Source: CAIXSC01 sp046349855
Lineage (GTDB): Bacteria > Planctomycetota > Planctomycetia > Pirellulales > Pirellulaceae
Assembly: GCA_046349855.1 (NCBI GenBank)
Contig: JAXMBM010000037.1
Coordinates: 5,809-69,808 of the forward strand
Direction of reading: 5' to 3'
DNA length: 64,000 bases
Each line of letters starts with the position of its first letter. The first letter of the stretch is position 1. Position numbers and translations under genes: made by a program. Positions 9,204 to 18,017 of this stretch are shown here, in pieces. Under the pieces are notes generated by a model. The model saw nothing but the letters and a program-made list of their open reading frames with translations, ran no database searches and was not told where the DNA came from.

Positions 9204-11723
9204 ATGCGGCGGAGCTTCCCGGTATTCTGGGTCGTGCAGTTGGTGCTCCTGCTGGGCATGGGGTTGTGTTGCCTGCTGTCGCCGGAGCTGGTCATCGAGG
9301 TGTTTCGGGGCGAACGAGCTCCGCGGTACATCGCTAAACCCTCGGATGAACTCTACGAATGGGTCCTGGGCTGGCAGGAGGTGCCGGCGCCCAGCGAACG
9401 GGTGCGGCAGTTCTTTCAACATCGGCATGCCGCCATGGTCAAAGCCGAGGGGAGAAGTCCGGGGCACTATGCGGTCTTTCGCCGGTACACGGATGAGTCG
9501 CTCCTGGATCGAGGGAACAAGGAGGAGCGCGACGAACTGTGGGAGGATGCGGCCGCCTGGATCCTGTCGTGCCGGCCCGCTCCGCCCGACATGCATCGGC
9601 CGAAGATCGAGCAGTGGATCCATGTGGTCGACGAGTTTCCCCATGCATCGGTCGAGTTGTGTGATTGGGTGGCCCAATTGCGTGGTGCCGAACCGCCACC
9701 GCTCGAATTCCAGCTCCTGGTGTTGCACGGCAAACAAACTCTGGCGACCACCTGGAGGCTGGCGGCGGATCAGGTGGAACTGGCGTCGTCGTGCATTTTC
9801 GCGCTGGCCCTGTTCACGCTGTTTGGCTTGATCAGCCCGGACATTCGTCGGCCGCTGGCCCGTTGTTTCGTACTGTCGAGTTTGTTTCTGACGATTGCGT
9901 TGCTGTTGAGTTCCCTGGGGCCGCCGCAGTGGAATTTCACCTTTGGTCTGCTGGCGGGAGGTTCCATCCTGGCGGTCGCCATGGTGACGACGGCGATGCG
10001 CGTCTTTTCCAGCATCACCACCTCCTGGATTCTGTGGATTGTCCTTTCGGTGTGGTGGATGGTCATCGTGCTGCAGTCGAGTCAGGAGGCGCACGAAACT
10101 GGGACGGCGGTGGGGCAGACCTCGATGTTCGTGGCCTCGTCGATCCTGGCGATTCTGGGAGTCGTGAATGCGCGCTACTGGCTGATCGGTCCCAACGAAG
10201 ATCTGCCGCAGGACAATGCGGGCATTGCTCACGGGCGGCCACCGCAGCTCTGGACGTTGTGGCTCGTGCAGTTCGGCGTGCTGCTGGTGATCGGCTTGTG
10301 CACGATGGCCTTTCCCAGCACCATGTCCAAACTGTTCACGACCGCGGATTTTGACTATCTGAACCTGGAAATTGTCGACGACTTTGTCCGGATGCTCGGG
10401 GCCTGGATTGTCACCCTGGCGCTGCTCAGCTTCTTCTCGCTGGGAGTCGCCCAGGATTGGCTGTGGAACGGCATTGGCTGGATCTTCTGCATCGTGTTTT
10501 CCGTGCAGGCGCTGTCGACGATGCTCAACGTGACCGAGACCGGGTATTCCTTCTGGGGTTACCTGTACGGTTTCCAGGGGCTGGCCTACGTTCCCTTCAC
10601 CGTGCTGCTGATCATGAAGCGGAAACCGTGGTCGAAGGAGATCATCGAAAAACTCCACTGGCACTGGAGTCTGGTGGATCTGATGTTCCTGCCTTTGTTG
10701 TGGCAGGCGCTGCGGTACGGGCGTCGTTCGCTCTACCGGTACGGAGTGGGAGCCTGCGGTCGGATGCGCGTGCTGTCGTCGCCCGAGTCGGCCGCGGCGT
10801 CGGACGAGGTATTGCCTCCCAATGCCTATTTCCGCCCGGGGCACGAATTCTCGGTGGAGGCCCGCTTCGCGAATTTCCGCCACGCCGACGATGCGGCACT
10901 CGATATCCGCGGTTGTGCTCTCAAGATCTGGCACGGCTCGGCGCCGCCGCTCGACCTGCTGTTGGCCACGGGCGCCTACTCCCCGTTCAGTTGCCTGCGG
11001 GACCTGCCGCGTTTCCTCTTCCTCGGCGATCTGGAAGGCAATGTCAAAAAGCACAAGGTGCTGCGGGAGGGGCTCGTCGCTGGCTTGCGGCGGGCACCGG
11101 CAAGTTACGGCAGCCTGATCTACCACAGTCAGATCGTGTACGAATGGCAGACGCCCAATGCCCGCCATTATCTGGTGCGTTTCCGGCTTGTGCCCGTGTC
11201 TCCGGTCGCAGCGGCGGACCGCGGCGTGCCGGATGAACAGGACATTCAGCAGCCCTGGTTGCAGGAACGGCGGGCCGGCGAGCAGCGGCCACTCGACTAC
11301 TTGCGCTGGGGGCTGCAGCGGCAAATCACCGCCGGGCAACCGCTGATGTTCCACTTGGAAGCGCAGTTTCACTTGCCGTGCGTGGGCGATTCGCTCGACT
11401 GGTACGACCCGTCACTGGAGTGGGATGAACGCACTCACCCCTGGCTCCCGCTGGCGGAACTCGAACTGGCTCATGTCCTGCGCGACCCGACGGGTGAGTC
11501 GCTGGAGTTTGAGCCGGGGGACTTCCCCACGTCGCTGCGCGTCTCGCTGCCCGAGCGGGAAACCGATATCGACGATCCGCGATCGCTGGCCGTCGCTCAG
11601 TTTCGTGTCGTCATCGGTCTGGGGAAGCTGCGTCGCTGGCGAAAGCCGCCGGTCCCAGCCGCCTCGGATGCTCCTCCACCGACATCCGAGCGTTGCGAAG
11701 CGTCAGCGGAAGCCGGTTCCTGA
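9204..11723 (+). CDS. Polytopic membrane protein fused to a catalase-like domain
   Basis: An 839-residue protein. Residues 1-500 contain a long extracytoplasmic loop and roughly ten membrane helices in two clusters (about 195-330 and 350-475). Residues 540-830 resemble the catalase core: FSVEARFANFRH followed by LDIRGCALKIW corresponds to the catalase VRFS and DxRGxAxK segments. The distal haem histidine expected upstream of this block is not seen, nor is the R-x-x-x-Y proximal motif, so haem binding is doubtful. The gene is followed 29 nt later by a lipoxygenase. Catalase-related domains paired with lipoxygenases are known as allene oxide synthase systems, which suggests oxylipin chemistry at the membrane. 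Confidence 0.6.
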   Translation: MRRSFPVFWVVQLVLLLGMGLCCLLSPELVIEVFRGERAPRYIAKPSDELYEWVLGWQEVPAPSERVRQFFQHRHAAMVKAEGRSPGHYAVFRRYTDESLLDRGNKEERDELWEDAAAWILSCRPAPPDMHRPKIEQWIHVVDEFPHASVELCDWVAQLRGAEPPPLEFQLLVLHGKQTLATTWRLAADQVELASSCIFALALFTLFGLISPDIRRPLARCFVLSSLFLTIALLLSSLGPPQWNFTFGLLAGGSILAVAMVTTAMRVFSSITTSWILWIVLSVWWMVIVLQSSQEAHETGTAVGQTSMFVASSILAILGVVNARYWLIGPNEDLPQDNAGIAHGRPPQLWTLWLVQFGVLLVIGLCTMAFPSTMSKLFTTADFDYLNLEIVDDFVRMLGAWIVTLALLSFFSLGVAQDWLWNGIGWIFCIVFSVQALSTMLNVTETGYSFWGYLYGFQGLAYVPFTVLLIMKRKPWSKEIIEKLHWHWSLVDLMFLPLLWQALRYGRRSLYRYGVGACGRMRVLSSPESAAASDEVLPPNAYFRPGHEFSVEARFANFRHADDAALDIRGCALKIWHGSAPPLDLLLATGAYSPFSCLRDLPRFLFLGDLEGNVKKHKVLREGLVAGLRRAPASYGSLIYHSQIVYEWQTPNARHYLVRFRLVPVSPVAAADRGVPDEQDIQQPWLQERRAGEQRPLDYLRWGLQRQITAGQPLMFHLEAQFHLPCVGDSLDWYDPSLEWDERTHPWLPLAELELAHVLRDPTGESLEFEPGDFPTSLRVSLPERETDIDDPRSLAVAQFRVVIGLGKLRRWRKPPVPAASDAPPPTSERCEASAEAGS

Positions 11724-11752
11724 AGTTTGCTTGCGTACCTGTGAGTCCCCTC

Positions 11753-13549
11753 ATGCTCGCCGCACCGACAACGACGATCCGCAATCCCAGCCCGTACCAA
11801 TTGCCGCAGTGCGTGACCGATGATCGACGGCGGGCTCGACAACTTACGGTGCAGCTGAACCGGCAGCGGTATCCGCTGGCCTTCGATCCGGGCCTGCCCG
11901 ACGCGCCGCAATCGCATCTGCCGATGAGTACGGCTCCGTGGCCCGGGGCCAGCCGGCTCCGCCGCCTGTTGACGCGGATCGTTGGAGTGCTGCCGCCCAA
12001 GGATCTGTTCCTCTCGGAGTTGCCTCCCGAGTCACGCTTCACCTGGCCGAAGTTCTTTCGTCACGCCACCCATGCGGGCAGCATGAAGTTGCGTCTGGCG
12101 TATGTGCGGATGACGAACATCGACTTTCGCCCGGCATCGGAGCAGGCGTTCTCGCGGCTCCTCGGCACGATTCCACCCCCGCGCGTCAAAGACCGCTGGC
12201 AGGAGGACGAGGAATTTGCTCGGCAGCGGCTGGCGGGGGTCAACCCCATGGCGATCCGCCGCTGTGCGAATCCTCCGGGGCCGGCGCTCGCGCGGGCCGT
12301 CGACCGCGTGCTGCACGAGCGGTATGCCACGACCCTCAATCAGGCGCTCGACAGCGGCCGGCTGTATCTGACCGAGTATCCCATGCTGTGGGAGCAGCCG
12401 GTGCAGCAGCAGGTGCGTCGCGGTGCCTATCTGGCCGCGCCGACGTGCCTGTTCTACGTGGATGACCGGCCGAAGCTCATGCCGGTCGCCATCCAACTGA
12501 AACCCCAAGAGGTCGCCCGCGGCAATCCGGTGTTCACTCCGCTCAACCAACTGTGGGACTGGCGGGTGGCTCGGGCTCATGCGCAGGCGTCGGATTCGCA
12601 CTATCACGAGTCGATTTCCCATTTGCTCAATACGCATCTGGTGAGTGAAGTCTTCGCGCTGGCCACGCACCGCAATCTGCACCCCGATCATCCGCTGCAC
12701 CAGCTGCTGCTGCCGCATTTTGAACATACGCTGGCGATCAACGAGCAGGCGCGGAAGAATCTGCTGGCGCCGCATGGCGAGATCGCTCGCTGCATGGCGG
12801 CGACCCATACGGGGAACGTCAATCTGGTCCGCATGACGTGGTCGAGCTGGCAATTCCCGGATCATGCGCTGGCCCGTGACCTGCAGCAGCGGGATGTGGG
12901 CGATATCCCCTCGTATCTGTATCGCGACGACGCCCAGGAAGTTCATCGGGCGATCGAGGAGTATGTGCGGGGAATCCTGAGCGTGTGGTATCTATCCGAC
13001 GAAGATGTGCGGCAGGACGCGGAGTTGCAGGCGTGGGCACGCGAGATCCGCGATCCGCAACTCGGCCAGATCCGCGGGTTCGCCGAAGAACTGGCGACGC
13101 GGCAGCAACTGATGGACATCGCCACCGATATTGTGTTCCGCGCCAGCGCCCAACACGCCGCCGTGAATAACGGTCAGTTCGGCGCCTACGGCTGGGTACC
13201 CAACGCGCCGGTCGCCATGTACCGCGCCTTGCCGGACGAGTTGCCGGAGGATGGCCGGGCCTTGTTCACGGAAGAGGATTACTACCGCTCGCTGCCGGAT
13301 CGCGAGCGCACCTTCGGCCAGACTGGCATGGTGTGGCTGCTGAGCGAACCGACGGCGCAGTCGCTGCTGCGGGCGGGCGAGTGCGAGGCATTCTCGTACG
13401 AGCACTGCTTCGCGGCGTATCAGGTGTGCGGCCAGTTCCGCCGCCGGCTGCGCGCCATCAGCGACAACATCGACGATCGCAACGAAGCCATCGGCTACGA
13501 GTACAATTTCCTCAAGCCCCAGAACATCGCACGCTCGATTGCCATCTGA
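11753..13549 (+). CDS. Lipoxygenase
   Basis: A 598-residue non-haem iron dioxygenase inserting O2 into polyunsaturated fatty acids. The signature is clear: H285-ESIS-H290 gives the first two iron ligands, followed by LLNTHLVSEVFALATHR. QHAAVNNGQ supplies the third His (H468) and Asn (N472). The protein ends in isoleucine (SIAI), whose terminal carboxylate is the fifth ligand in the family. No PLAT domain is evident, as in many bacterial members. The frame is open upstream and overlaps the preceding gene; I use the ATG at 11753. It sits between a catalase-like fusion and a membrane protein in one strand run. Confidence 0.9.
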   Translation: MLAAPTTTIRNPSPYQLPQCVTDDRRRARQLTVQLNRQRYPLAFDPGLPDAPQSHLPMSTAPWPGASRLRRLLTRIVGVLPPKDLFLSELPPESRFTWPKFFRHATHAGSMKLRLAYVRMTNIDFRPASEQAFSRLLGTIPPPRVKDRWQEDEEFARQRLAGVNPMAIRRCANPPGPALARAVDRVLHERYATTLNQALDSGRLYLTEYPMLWEQPVQQQVRRGAYLAAPTCLFYVDDRPKLMPVAIQLKPQEVARGNPVFTPLNQLWDWRVARAHAQASDSHYHESISHLLNTHLVSEVFALATHRNLHPDHPLHQLLLPHFEHTLAINEQARKNLLAPHGEIARCMAATHTGNVNLVRMTWSSWQFPDHALARDLQQRDVGDIPSYLYRDDAQEVHRAIEEYVRGILSVWYLSDEDVRQDAELQAWAREIRDPQLGQIRGFAEELATRQQLMDIATDIVFRASAQHAAVNNGQFGAYGWVPNAPVAMYRALPDELPEDGRALFTEEDYYRSLPDRERTFGQTGMVWLLSEPTAQSLLRAGECEAFSYEHCFAAYQVCGQFRRRLRAISDNIDDRNEAIGYEYNFLKPQNIARSIAI

Positions 13550-13590
13550 ACGCTGGCCATTGCGCGGTAGGGGCTGCAGGATCGGTTCGC

Positions 13591-14832
13591 ATGCGTGTGG
13601 CCGCGTGGCGTTCGTCGTCAGGAACAGGACGTGTTTCCTTGCCGTCTGAACTGGTTGAACTGGATGATTTGTACATCGAGCGCGGTGGGCCCGCGTATCG
13701 GCTGATGCAGCGGGTCGGCTTGATCCAGGGTGACGGGCCGTCACTGCGGCGGCGGATTGTGGCCTTCTGGTGTCTCACCTGGGTACCGCTGCTGGGACTG
13801 GCTTTCTGGGAAGGGGTGGCCCTCCACCAGCAGCCGCAGCTGTCGCTGCTGTGCGACTTCGCCGCGTACGCCCGATTTCTGATCGGCATCCCTCTGCTGT
13901 TTGTGGCCGAGGTGGTGATCGGGGAGCGAGTCACCCGTGGGGGACGGACCTTTATCGATGCGGGGTTGGTGGGTTCCGCCGAATATCCAGCGTTTCAGCA
14001 GGCGGTGCGCCGCCTGGCGCGGTGGCGTGATTCGCTGCTTGCCGAAGTCGTGCTGGTCGGAATCGCGTTTGTCGGCGCCTGGCTTTTCACGATCGAATCC
14101 CTGTATGGCGAAAAAGTAACCCTATGGCACTCGGCGCTGGTCCAGACCCCTGAGGGCCCGCGTTACTCGGCCGTGGGACTGTATTACAGCCTGGTCGCCG
14201 TGCCGATCGTGCAGTTCTTTCTCTATCGCTGGATGTGGCGATACTTGATCTGGGTACGATTTCTGTACGACATGAGTCGCCTCCCGCTGCGCCTGGTCCC
14301 CACCCATGCGGACGGCGCAGCGGGGCTCGCCTTCCTCGGCTCGGTGCAGATGTCGTTCGGGATTCTGGCGGCTTCGGTTTGCATCGTGCTCAGCGCGGCC
14401 GCCGGGTCGCTCATCGTGTTTCACGACGTGGGAATCGAAACGTTTCGCGTCCACTTCATTACCGTGATTGCCATCAGCGAACTGCTGTTTCTCGGGCCCC
14501 TCACGCTGTTCACGCCCGCGCTGGTGCGAACCCGCCTGGCCTGGCTGCGGCACTACGGCCAACTGGTGCTTCGCTACAACCGAGCGTTTCACCAGAAATG
14601 GGTCGACTCTTCCACCCCGGCGGACGAAGCCCTGCTGGGAAGCGGAGACATTCAGTCGCTGGCCGACCTGGGCAATGCGTACGGGTTCATCCGCGAGATG
14701 AGGACGGTCCCGTTCAGCTTTCGTATCATGCTGCAGCTGGCCGTCGTTACCGTGTTGCCGACCCTGCCGCTCCTGCTGCTCGTCATGCCCGTCGACGAGG
14801 TGGTCAATCTCCTGTCCCGCGCTTTGCTGTAA
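13591..14832 (+). CDS. Multi-helix membrane protein of the lipoxygenase cluster
   Basis: A 413-residue protein with about six to eight hydrophobic segments, for instance IVAFWCLTWVPLLGLAFW, FFLYRWMWRYLIWVRFLY and LAVVTVLPTLPLLLLV. The ATG at 13591 is 41 nt after the lipoxygenase stop, so co-transcription is likely. I do not recognise the family. Context suggests substrate supply, membrane anchoring or export of oxidised lipids, but this is inference. Upstream in-frame codons overlap lipoxygenase in another frame and are not expected to be coding. Confidence 0.65.
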   Translation: MRVAAWRSSSGTGRVSLPSELVELDDLYIERGGPAYRLMQRVGLIQGDGPSLRRRIVAFWCLTWVPLLGLAFWEGVALHQQPQLSLLCDFAAYARFLIGIPLLFVAEVVIGERVTRGGRTFIDAGLVGSAEYPAFQQAVRRLARWRDSLLAEVVLVGIAFVGAWLFTIESLYGEKVTLWHSALVQTPEGPRYSAVGLYYSLVAVPIVQFFLYRWMWRYLIWVRFLYDMSRLPLRLVPTHADGAAGLAFLGSVQMSFGILAASVCIVLSAAAGSLIVFHDVGIETFRVHFITVIAISELLFLGPLTLFTPALVRTRLAWLRHYGQLVLRYNRAFHQKWVDSSTPADEALLGSGDIQSLADLGNAYGFIREMRTVPFSFRIMLQLAVVTVLPTLPLLLLVMPVDEVVNLLSRALL

Positions 14833-14861
14833 GAGCGCCGGACAAGACCGCAAACAACGGC

Positions 14862-14998
14862 GAACGGTGGACGGCGAGCGGTGGGCGTGGACGGTGGACG
14901 GCGAGCGGTGGACGGCGAGCGGTGGACATGGACGGTGGGCGTGGACGGCGGGCGGCGAGCGGTGGACGGCGAGCGGTGGGCGTGAGCCCACTGTTTGT
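14862..14998. repeat. REP/MITE-like element, degenerate tandem form
   Basis: The word gcgagcggtgg is repeated with variation at least six times, interleaved with tggacggtgg words, and ends in ggtgggcgtgagcccactgttt. The same word forms the arms of the palindromic elements at 21194, 44373 and 15712. It lies just downstream of the membrane gene and may act as a transcription-end hairpin. Confidence 0.65.
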
Positions 14999-15042
14999 GC
15001 GCCTGTGACGTTGTTTGATCGGAAGAGGGTAAATCCCTTCAG

Positions 15043-15647
15043 GTGTGGAACTGAGCCCGTTAACCGATATTAACTGCGTTCTCGCAATCGTTCTACCGGT
15101 CAGAGCTCTGAGAGCAGCCTCCCCCAAAGGGCCACGCGCGAAGTCGAGACTGCGGGGATGGGAGTCAGAGTGCCCATAAGAGCTTTGAAACGGGATAACG
15201 CCCGTGGAGCAAAGGGGCACAGGAAGTTTGATTGCGAACGACCTCGCCCGCTGGGCGTGGACGGAACCAAGCATCTGGACCAATCCGATATTGGCCATAC
15301 TGGAACACCACAGTGTTCGAGGAAGCAAGTGGCATAGTCTGATCGATACGGTCTACAGACAGGACAACCTGTACTCGGCCTTCCGCGAGGTGGCCGCGAG
15401 CAGAGTCGCTCCTGGCGTGGACAATATCACCATCGAAGATCTCACGGCGGACCTGACCCGGAACATGGACGGTCGATGGTTGGGTCGGGATGCGACTACC
15501 CAGCCTCCATGCCCAAGGCAGCATCCATGCCCAAGAATGCCAACCTTGTCTCACGTAACAATCAACCGGAGAGTCGGATGCGGGAGACCCGCCAGTCCGG
15601 TTCGGAGGGAGGGGAGGGGCAACTCAATGACCCTTCCCTACCCCTAT
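15043..15647 (+). mobile_element. Deleted group II intron remnant
   Basis: The 5' part has intron features, including a possible gtgtg start at 15043 and a gcccataagagctttgaaac block. The 3' part contains a domain V-like hairpin at about 15570-15604 (agtcggatgcgggag pairing with the ccagtccggtt side), followed by a domain VI-like tail ending near cctacccctat. Only the first quarter of the encoded reverse transcriptase remains between them. Normal bacterial introns of this kind are about 1.8-2.5 kb; this is 0.6 kb, so it is immobile on its own. Exact ends are uncertain. Confidence 0.7.
15204..15476 (+). pseudogene. N-terminal fragment of group II intron reverse transcriptase/maturase
   Basis: The frame reads KWHSLIDTVYRQDNL and then RVAPGVDNITIED, which are the RT0 and RT1 blocks of intron-encoded LtrA-type proteins. 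Homology ends at about 15470 and the sequence jumps to intron 3' structural domains. The fingers, palm, maturase and endonuclease regions are missing. Confidence 0.7.
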
Positions 15648-15711
15648 CGCCAAGGCCCGACTTCGGAAGGGGCGATTTTTTTGGGGCCGTTTTTTGAAGG
15701 GGCGATTTTTG

Positions 15712-15754
15712 AAACAGTGGGCTGACGCCCACCGCTCGCCGATTTGTTAGGCGC
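15712..15754. repeat. REP/MITE-like half element
   Basis: One 29-nt arm (aaacagtgggctgacgccc and onward to ctcgcc) followed by gatttgttaggcgct. The full palindromic form is at 44342-44473. T-rich words (gggcgattttt) lie just before it. Confidence 0.65.
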
Positions 15755-15868
15755 TGTATGCCTGATCGGGCCAGGAACTTCCTGCTGATACCACGGCATA
15801 GCCGGGGTTAACGTTGCGATTGACCGCACTGAGCCGACACGACATAATCCCGGCAACTCAGGTGCCTC

Positions 15869-16378
15869 ATGCGTTCCGTGGCCACTATTCTTGTCGCGAC
15901 GACCCTCGTCCTGCACGCGCTGCTGGGCTGCTGCAGCCACCATGCGCATGTCGGCCCTGCGTCGCCCGATGCGCAGGCGACGGTTGGTCACGATTGCTTC
16001 GCGCACGGCATCGCCGATCACGAGGGCACTCATCACGAGGGCACCGATCACGAGCGCAATCTTCACGACAGTCCGCATGTGGCTCGCCAGCACGTGGCTC
16101 AAAGAGGCGACGAGAGTTGCCATTCCACGCACCAGGATGCTGCGCAGACGCCGGGGCATTCGAGCCACCACTGCCAAGAGGGCGTTTGTTCCTTCGTCGT
16201 GCCTGGCAAGTGGGCGGATGGTACGGCGAAACACTTGTTTGCCGGTGAGTTTGTGGCGAACAACCCCAGCCAAACGCCATCGTCTGTCGTCGTGAGTCGT
16301 GCCGCACGAGCGCCGGTGGAACGATGCGCGGCGCCCCCTGTTCCGCTCTACTTGCGCCTTCAGGTCCTCTTGACCTGA
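15869..16378 (+). CDS. His-rich exported metal-binding protein
   Basis: A 169-residue protein with a signal peptide and a lipobox-like LLGC ending at Cys21, so perhaps a lipoprotein. Residues 24-115 are packed with His (DHEGTHHEGTDHER and later SSHHCQEG) and several Cys. It precedes CusB/CusA-type genes on the same strand (142-nt gap). The likely role is periplasmic metal sequestration or delivery to the efflux pump. The family is not named, and the sequence is mostly low complexity. Confidence 0.65.
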   Translation: MRSVATILVATTLVLHALLGCCSHHAHVGPASPDAQATVGHDCFAHGIADHEGTHHEGTDHERNLHDSPHVARQHVAQRGDESCHSTHQDAAQTPGHSSHHCQEGVCSFVVPGKWADGTAKHLFAGEFVANNPSQTPSSVVVSRAARAPVERCAAPPVPLYLRLQVLLT

Positions 16379-16519
16379 TGTCAGGCCTCCTGGTCCGCGG
16401 CGAAGAACCCGCCGACGGGCCGTGTTGTCTCCCGTAGTTGCGCTCTGGGAACGATCTCCGAATCCAGACGCCCGGTACCTGCCGCCTGCGCCCTTGAGAA
16501 GTTCTGTGGAGCTCTCTTC

Positions 16520-17977
16520 ATGTTGCCCGCCACATCGCCTCCGCGCACCCTGAGGAATCGGGTGCTTCGCTGGCTGGTTCCGGTCCTCGCCATCGCGGCG
16601 CTGACGACGTCGGTCCTCGTCTACCCGAAGGTCTACTCGGACGGCCTGTCTCGAATTCGTCCCTTCATCGACCGCTATCGCTCCAGCGGAGGCGATCGTT
16701 CGCCTCCCGACACGACGTCGGCGGATCTGGCGCAAAACCATGCGGAGCACGGCCATGCGGAGCATGGTCACGCCGAGCATCACGGCACCGACTCGCTCGT
16801 CTTGAGCGAGCAGGCCCGCAAGAACATCGGGCTGCGCGTCGCCGAGGTGCAACTGGGGGTGTTTGTGAAAACGATCAGCGTCCCTGGGATGGTGGCCGAG
16901 CGTCCGGGGCAGTCGACGATCCTGGTCACGGCGCCGATGACCGGCACCATCACCCGAATCCACGTCATTGAAGGCGAGGCGATCGAGCCGGGACGTCCCT
17001 TGTTCGAGATGCGCCTCACGCATGAGGAACTGGTGCAGTCGCAGGCCGAACTGTTGCAGACAGCCGAGGAACTGGATGTCACGGCCCGCGAGATCAAACG
17101 CATCGAGCGACTCACGGAAAGTGGCGGGTTAGCCGGCAAGCAGTTGCTCGAGCGCCAATACGAACGGCAGAAACTCGAAGCCATTCTGCGGTCGAAACGT
17201 GAGGCTCTGCTGTTGCACGGTCTCAACGAAGCGCAGATCGACACCATTCTGGAGAAACGGCAGCTGCTCAAAGAGCTCACCGTGGCCGCCCCACAACATG
17301 TCGGTGAGAAGCCCTCGGAGATGCGTCCGGCTCCGTATCAGGTGCAGAGCATCAAGGTGGCGCCGGGGCAACACGTCAATGCGGGCGATACCCTGCTGAT
17401 GCTCGCCGATCACGCCATCTTGTACGTCCAGGGCGAAGCGTTCGAACGCGACATCGACGCGATCAGCCGCGCTGCGGACACCCAGGCCGACATCTCCGCC
17501 GTCATGGAGTCTGCGGGGGATCGCGCCGAGGTCATCGAGAAACTCCGCATCCTGTATCTGGCCTCGAACGTCGATCCAGACTCGCGCACACTCGACTTCT
17601 TTGTCACCTTACCCAATCAAGCACAACGGGACATCACACTTTCGGACGGGCATCGCTTCTTTGCCTGGCGCTTCCGCCCGGGGCAGCGAGTCCAATTGCA
17701 GATTCCGATCGAAACGCTGGCAGACCGCCTCGTGTTGCCGATGGAAGCGGTAGCCCAGGAGGGCGCGGAATCCTACGTCTTCACTCCCAATGGCGACCGT
17801 TTCGAACGTCGCCCGGTCCATCTGGAGTACCGCGATCAGCGCTGGGCCGTCATCGCCAACGATGGTTCGCTGTTCGCCGGTGAGTCGGTGGCCGTTTCCG
17901 GCGCCCAGCAATTGCAACTGGCTTTGAAGAACCAATCCGGTGGCGGCATCGACCCGCATGCGGGGCACAGCCATTAA
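16520..17977 (+). CDS. RND efflux periplasmic adaptor, CusB/CzcB type
   Basis: A 485-residue membrane-fusion protein linking the inner-membrane RND pump to an outer-membrane channel. It has an N-terminal anchor helix (residues 18-35), then a His-rich segment (HAEHGHAEHGHAEHH), a lipoyl-like half (TAPMTGTITRIHVIEG), a long coiled coil (about 165-245), the second lipoyl half (VQSIKVAPGQHV) and beta-barrel domains. It ends in another His motif, HAGHSH. The His stretches favour heavy-metal export (Cu, Ag, Zn, Co, Cd). The gene ends 40 nt before the pump gene, so one operon is likely. Confidence 0.85.
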   Translation: MLPATSPPRTLRNRVLRWLVPVLAIAALTTSVLVYPKVYSDGLSRIRPFIDRYRSSGGDRSPPDTTSADLAQNHAEHGHAEHGHAEHHGTDSLVLSEQARKNIGLRVAEVQLGVFVKTISVPGMVAERPGQSTILVTAPMTGTITRIHVIEGEAIEPGRPLFEMRLTHEELVQSQAELLQTAEELDVTAREIKRIERLTESGGLAGKQLLERQYERQKLEAILRSKREALLLHGLNEAQIDTILEKRQLLKELTVAAPQHVGEKPSEMRPAPYQVQSIKVAPGQHVNAGDTLLMLADHAILYVQGEAFERDIDAISRAADTQADISAVMESAGDRAEVIEKLRILYLASNVDPDSRTLDFFVTLPNQAQRDITLSDGHRFFAWRFRPGQRVQLQIPIETLADRLVLPMEAVAQEGAESYVFTPNGDRFERRPVHLEYRDQRWAVIANDGSLFAGESVAVSGAQQLQLALKNQSGGGIDPHAGHSH

Positions 17978-18017
17978 CCCCCGCGCGGCTTCCCTTCCCG
18001 GGTAAGGACCACCTTCG

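Noticed and set aside
9057..11372. 771-residue minus-strand ORF
   Set aside because: Antisense shadow of the membrane/catalase-like gene; Arg/His/Gln-rich with no family motif.
15644..17023. 459-residue minus-strand ORF
   Set aside because: It lies antisense to the His-rich and CusB genes, which have clear family motifs.
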